A DNA stretch of 64,000 bases, taken from contig JADCER010000005.1 of assembly GCA_020249925.1 (NCBI GenBank), positions 62,001 to 126,000 on the forward strand. The letters are read 5' to 3'. The position numbers were made by a program, and so were the translations under genes. The DNA comes from Roseomonas sp. GTDB taxonomy: Bacteria > Pseudomonadota > Alphaproteobacteria > Acetobacterales > Acetobacteraceae. Of the stretch, positions 61,154 through 64,000 are shown piece after piece (the first letter of the stretch is position 1; each line of letters starts with the position of its first letter). The notes below the pieces were generated by a model. The model ran no database searches, was not told where the DNA came from, and saw only the letters and a list, made by a program, of their open reading frames with translations.

Positions 61154-62040
61154 TGTTGAATCCTGAGCCGGGGGTCAAGAACATCGCGCAGGCCATCGCC
61201 CAGAAAATTCAGGCCCATCACCGTGATCATGAGCGCAATGCCGGGGATGGTGATGATCCAGGGCGCTTCGCGCATGAAATCGCGCCCCTCCGCCATGATA
61301 TTGCCCCAGGTTGGTGTGGGCGGTACGGCACCAACGCCCAGGAAGGAAAGTGTGGCTTCAGACAGCACCGCAAAGGCAAAAAGAAAGGAAAGCTGCACAA
61401 TCACCGGTGCCATGGCATTGGGCAGGATATGGCGCGTGAGGATACGCCAATGCCCCGCACCGGCAGCGACTGCCGCTTGGACGAATTCCATCTCTCGCAG
61501 CACAATCACAGAAGACCGCACAATACGCGCGGTTCGTGGAATATAGACAATCCCCAACGCCAGAATGACATTGAAGGTGGAAGGCCCGAGTACGGAAGTC
61601 ACCGCAATGGCCAGCAGAATGGCCGGGAAAGCCATCAGCGCATCATTGATGCGCATCAGCAGATTATCAATGCGCCGGAAGTAGCCGGCAGCCGCGCCAA
61701 TCAGAATACCGAACACTGCATTCAGCGCCACCACCGAAGCGCCGATCATCATGGAAAGCTGCGCCCCCCAGACCACGCGGGACCAAAGGCTCCGCCCAAA
61801 ACTATCCGTGCCGAAAACCCAGCCCTCACCAGGTGGCTTGAACTTGTTACGCATGGAAAGCCGGTTGGGATCAACATCGGTAATCCACGGCGCCAAAACC
61901 GCAATGCTGGCAATGATCAGGAACAGGAAAAGCCCGGTCATGAACAACCGATGCCGCAGCAGTCGCTTCATGGTCGCGCGCGCGGGATGTTCGCGCTTCA
62001 GCGCAATGCCCTCGGCATCCAGCGCAGCGGCCTCACTCAT
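61150..62040 (-). CDS. Peptide ABC transporter permease, DppC type
   Basis: A 296-residue permease. The N-terminal OppC-like segment (RHRLFMTGLFLFLIIASIAV) is followed by the BPD-type core with the EAA-like loop EMEFVQAAVAAGAGHWRIL. The ATG at 62040 (MSEAAALDAEG) lies 8 bases inside the end of dppB and is chosen over an earlier in-frame ATG at 62058 because it fits the family's N-terminus. About six membrane helices are expected. Confidence 0.94.
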   Translation of the reverse strand: MSEAAALDAEGIALKREHPARATMKRLLRHRLFMTGLFLFLIIASIAVLAPWITDVDPNRLSMRNKFKPPGEGWVFGTDSFGRSLWSRVVWGAQLSMMIGASVVALNAVFGILIGAAAGYFRRIDNLLMRINDALMAFPAILLAIAVTSVLGPSTFNVILALGIVYIPRTARIVRSSVIVLREMEFVQAAVAAGAGHWRILTRHILPNAMAPVIVQLSFLFAFAVLSEATLSFLGVGAVPPTPTWGNIMAEGRDFMREAPWIITIPGIALMITVMGLNFLGDGLRDVLDPRLRIQQ

Positions 62041-62977
62041 AGCGCACCCGGGGATCAATCAGGGCATAGAGGATGTCAACCAGGATATTCACCACCACCA
62101 GGAATGTCGTCACCAGCAAAAGCCCGCCCTGAACCATGGGGTAATCGCGGCTCAGCACCGCTTGCGTCAGCAATTGCCCCATGCCGGGCAGCGAAAACAG
62201 CGCCTCGGTCACCACCGCGCCTGACAGCAAAAGGGAGATGATGATACCCACCACCGTCACAATCGGGATCAGCGCATTGGCCAGGGCGTGCTTCAGGATC
62301 ACCTGGCGTTCCGGCAGCCCCTTGGCGCGGGCGGTGCGTACATAATCCTGCCGCAACACTTCCAGCATGCCGGAACGCGTGATGCGCGCCAGCAAACCCG
62401 CCTGCAGCAACGCGAGTGATATTGCCGGCATGGTGGTACTGCGCAGCCAGCCGATTGGGTCCTGCGTGAAGGGCACATAACCGCCACTCGGCAACCAGCC
62501 GAGCTGGACGGCGAAGAAAATGATCATCAGCAGGCCAAGAAAGAAATTCGGGATGGAAATGCCGAGCATGGCGATCATCATCGCCACCTGATCCACCCAG
62601 GTATTCTGGCGCAAGGCCGCGATAATGCCACTCGCCACGCCAAGCAGCAGCGTCAGCACCAGGGCGTAGAGCGAAAGCCCGATGGTGACCGGCAGGCGTT
62701 CCATGGTGGCGGCCAGCACACCCTTGCCAAGCAGCAGTGATTTGCCGAAATCGCCTTGCAAGAGCCCCTGATAGTAATGCAGCAATTGCAGCAGCAAGGG
62801 CTCATCCAGCCCAAGGTCGCGGCGCAATTGTTCAATCTGTGCCGGCGTGGCCGATGGCCCGGCGATGGATGCCGCCGGGTCACCCGGGATCAGCCGCATC
62901 AGCCCGAAGCTGATCAGGCTGACGATGAACAGGACCGGAATGGCGCTGAGCAGCCGGCGGAGCGCGACCAGGAACAA
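62033..62977 (-). CDS. Peptide ABC transporter permease, DppB type
   Basis: A 314-residue permease starting at TTG 62977, with AGGGGG about 10 bases upstream. The N-terminal VALRRLLSAIPVLFIVSLIS and the following LIPGDPAASIAG are typical of DppB. The loop YVRTARAKGLPERQVILKHALAN carries the EAA-like motif that contacts the ATPases. It follows the binding-protein gene after 28 bases. Confidence 0.93.
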   Translation of the reverse strand: MFLVALRRLLSAIPVLFIVSLISFGLMRLIPGDPAASIAGPSATPAQIEQLRRDLGLDEPLLLQLLHYYQGLLQGDFGKSLLLGKGVLAATMERLPVTIGLSLYALVLTLLLGVASGIIAALRQNTWVDQVAMMIAMLGISIPNFFLGLLMIIFFAVQLGWLPSGGYVPFTQDPIGWLRSTTMPAISLALLQAGLLARITRSGMLEVLRQDYVRTARAKGLPERQVILKHALANALIPIVTVVGIIISLLLSGAVVTEALFSLPGMGQLLTQAVLSRDYPMVQGGLLLVTTFLVVVNILVDILYALIDPRVRYE

Positions 62978-63005
62978 GACTAGCCGCGCCCCCTAACGCA
63001 GGTTC

Positions 63006-64000
63006 TCAACGTTCAAGCCATACATTGGAAAAGCGCGGAATGCGGAAGGGCACGAAGCCCTTCACATTGGCGCGCGATGCCTGAACCTTGGTGAGTGACC
63101 CGAAGGGATAGGCATAGGCACGTTCCAGCACCAGGCGCTGCATGCGCACAAAGGCGGCTTGCCGGGCGGCGGGGTCGCGCAGGATGTTCATGTCATTCCA
63201 GGCGGCGAGCACATCCGGATCATCCTTGTCATCCCGCGGGCGATAGGCCGCATTGGGGGAAACCAGGAATTGCATGGTGGCCAGGGCGCCAAGCGCAGGC
63301 TGCGTGCCCCAACCAGAATGGAAGAAATGCCATTCCGTGGAATTGAGCCGCTGCGACATTTGCACCGATGTCGGCCAGTCCACCACGCGCAGTGACGCAT
63401 TGATGCCAATGGCCTTCAATTGCTGTTCCATCACCAGCGCCGCGTTATACATCGGCGTCAGGTCGCGATTGGTCAGGATGACAATCGGTTCGTTGCGATA
63501 GCCCGATTCACGCAACAATGTCCGTGCCAATTGCTGATTATTGATGTTGTAGGTTTCCTTGCCGGCATCCGTATAGCTTGGCTGATTCGGGTATTGGAAC
63601 CCGACATTGAGGCGGAAGTTATTGTCGGAAGCCGCATCCATAATGTCTTCCATATTGAGCGCGGCCTGCACAGCGCGGCGGAAGGCAAGATTATTGGTGG
63701 GCGCGATGGAGGTATTGGGCAGCGCAATCTGAATCCACCAATTCTGCAAGGGCAGGATGGTGATGGCCGGGTTGCGCCGCAGCGCTTCCACCGAACGTGT
63801 CGGCACATCTTCCACCACATGCAGCGCGCCGGTTTCCAAGCCGGCCACGCGGGCGCTGGCTTCGGTCACGATGCGGAAGGTCACGGTATCCAGGCAGGCC
63901 ACGCGATAGCCGCCAAAGCCGGTGCGCTGTTGATAGGCCGTATTGGGCCGATAGCCATCAAAGCGGCCAAGCCTGGCATGGCTGCCGGGCACGAATTCCA
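63006..64000 (-). CDS. Peptide ABC transporter substrate-binding protein, family 5 (partial)
   Basis: The 3' 331 or so codons are present and the gene continues past the right edge, so no signal peptide is seen. The sequence matches the DppA/OppA class (SBP_bac_5), with RVAGLETGALHVVEDVPT, NNLAFRRAVQAALNMEDIMDA and the closing GFVPFRIPRFSNVWLER. It delivers ligand in the periplasm to DppBC. It is the first gene in view of the operon SBP-dppB-dppC-dppD-dppF-aspartoacylase. Possible ligands include dipeptides, glutathione and N-acyl amino acids. Confidence 0.93.
   Translation of the reverse strand, partial: EFVPGSHARLGRFDGYRPNTAYQQRTGFGGYRVACLDTVTFRIVTEASARVAGLETGALHVVEDVPTRSVEALRRNPAITILPLQNWWIQIALPNTSIAPTNNLAFRRAVQAALNMEDIMDAASDNNFRLNVGFQYPNQPSYTDAGKETYNINNQQLARTLLRESGYRNEPIVILTNRDLTPMYNAALVMEQQLKAIGINASLRVVDWPTSVQMSQRLNSTEWHFFHSGWGTQPALGALATMQFLVSPNAAYRPRDDKDDPDVLAAWNDMNILRDPAARQAAFVRMQRLVLERAYAYPFGSLTKVQASRANVKGFVPFRIPRFSNVWLER

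Noticed and set aside
1-64000. CRISPR arrays, tRNA and rRNA genes, prophage or IS elements
   Set aside because: No regularly spaced repeats, no T-arm sequences of tRNA type outside tmRNA, and no integrase, transposase or phage structural genes were recognised on either strand.

Overview
The window looks like a chromosomal segment of a GC-rich alphaproteobacterium, most likely an Acetobacteraceae/Roseomonas-type member of the Rhodospirillales. The strongest evidence is a circularly permuted two-piece tmRNA beside an alpha-type sspB gene. Synteny blocks usual in alphaproteobacteria point the same way: purMN / DUF2066 / CDP-alcohol transferase / AI-2E transporter / hda / ppk / ppx, and zinc-ribbon / ftsEX / ydcF / plsC. 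Other support comes from an alpha-type aa3 oxidase subunit IV, a RegA/FeuP-style regulator pair with degP, and many Tat or lipoprotein signals. The family assignment is inference. No phage, IS transposase, CRISPR array, tRNA or rRNA gene was seen.

Layout. 1-2.8 kb: end of a GMC oxidoreductase, a quinone oxidoreductase and a DHA2-type MFS exporter. 2.8-11.3 kb: a giant alpha-2-macroglobulin with an intact thioester motif, then sspB, ssrA (tmRNA), an M20 amidohydrolase, thyX and a small membrane protein. 11.4-15 kb: a Tat-exported metallo-beta-lactamase-fold enzyme, an orphan NMT1-type binding protein and an AraC regulator. 15.3-26.3 kb: a cytosolic patatin, an AI-2E transporter, an alpha/beta hydrolase with an RND adaptor and pump, a second AraC regulator, a DUF1269 protein and a patatin lipoprotein. 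26.3-34.8 kb: a DUF155 protein, then an M20 dipeptidase-AbgT-SLC13-LpxR unit and a DcaP-like porin whose frame is broken by one base. 35-40.5 kb: marC-pepT-response regulator-histidine kinase-degP on the minus strand.

40.5-54.9 kb is housekeeping: a tiny Pro/Ala lipoprotein, an L,D-transpeptidase, ppx-ppk, hda, an AI-2E transporter, a CDP-alcohol transferase, DUF2066, purM (apparently starting at CTG), purN, aa3 oxidase subunit IV, plsC, ydcF, ftsX, ftsE and a zinc-ribbon protein. 55-64 kb: a cupin, a gene-poor stretch with a mobile-looking repeat, an orphan regulator with a degenerate receiver domain, an HpcH/HpaI aldolase, and an aspartoacylase-like hydrolase in an operon with a Dpp-type peptide transporter.

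Functionally, three units suggest a scavenger of peptides and N-acyl amino acids: the dpp operon with its deacylase, the M20 dipeptidase with AbgT, and PepT. The envelope is served by DegP with its two-component system, LpxR, A2M, FtsEX, the L,D-transpeptidase and PlsC. The most unusual items are three intergenic palindromic elements of 104-105 bp, one of which runs exactly from the stop codon of one gene to the stop codon of the convergent gene; the ssrA-sspB adjacency; the CTG start of purM; and the aspartate-less receiver.
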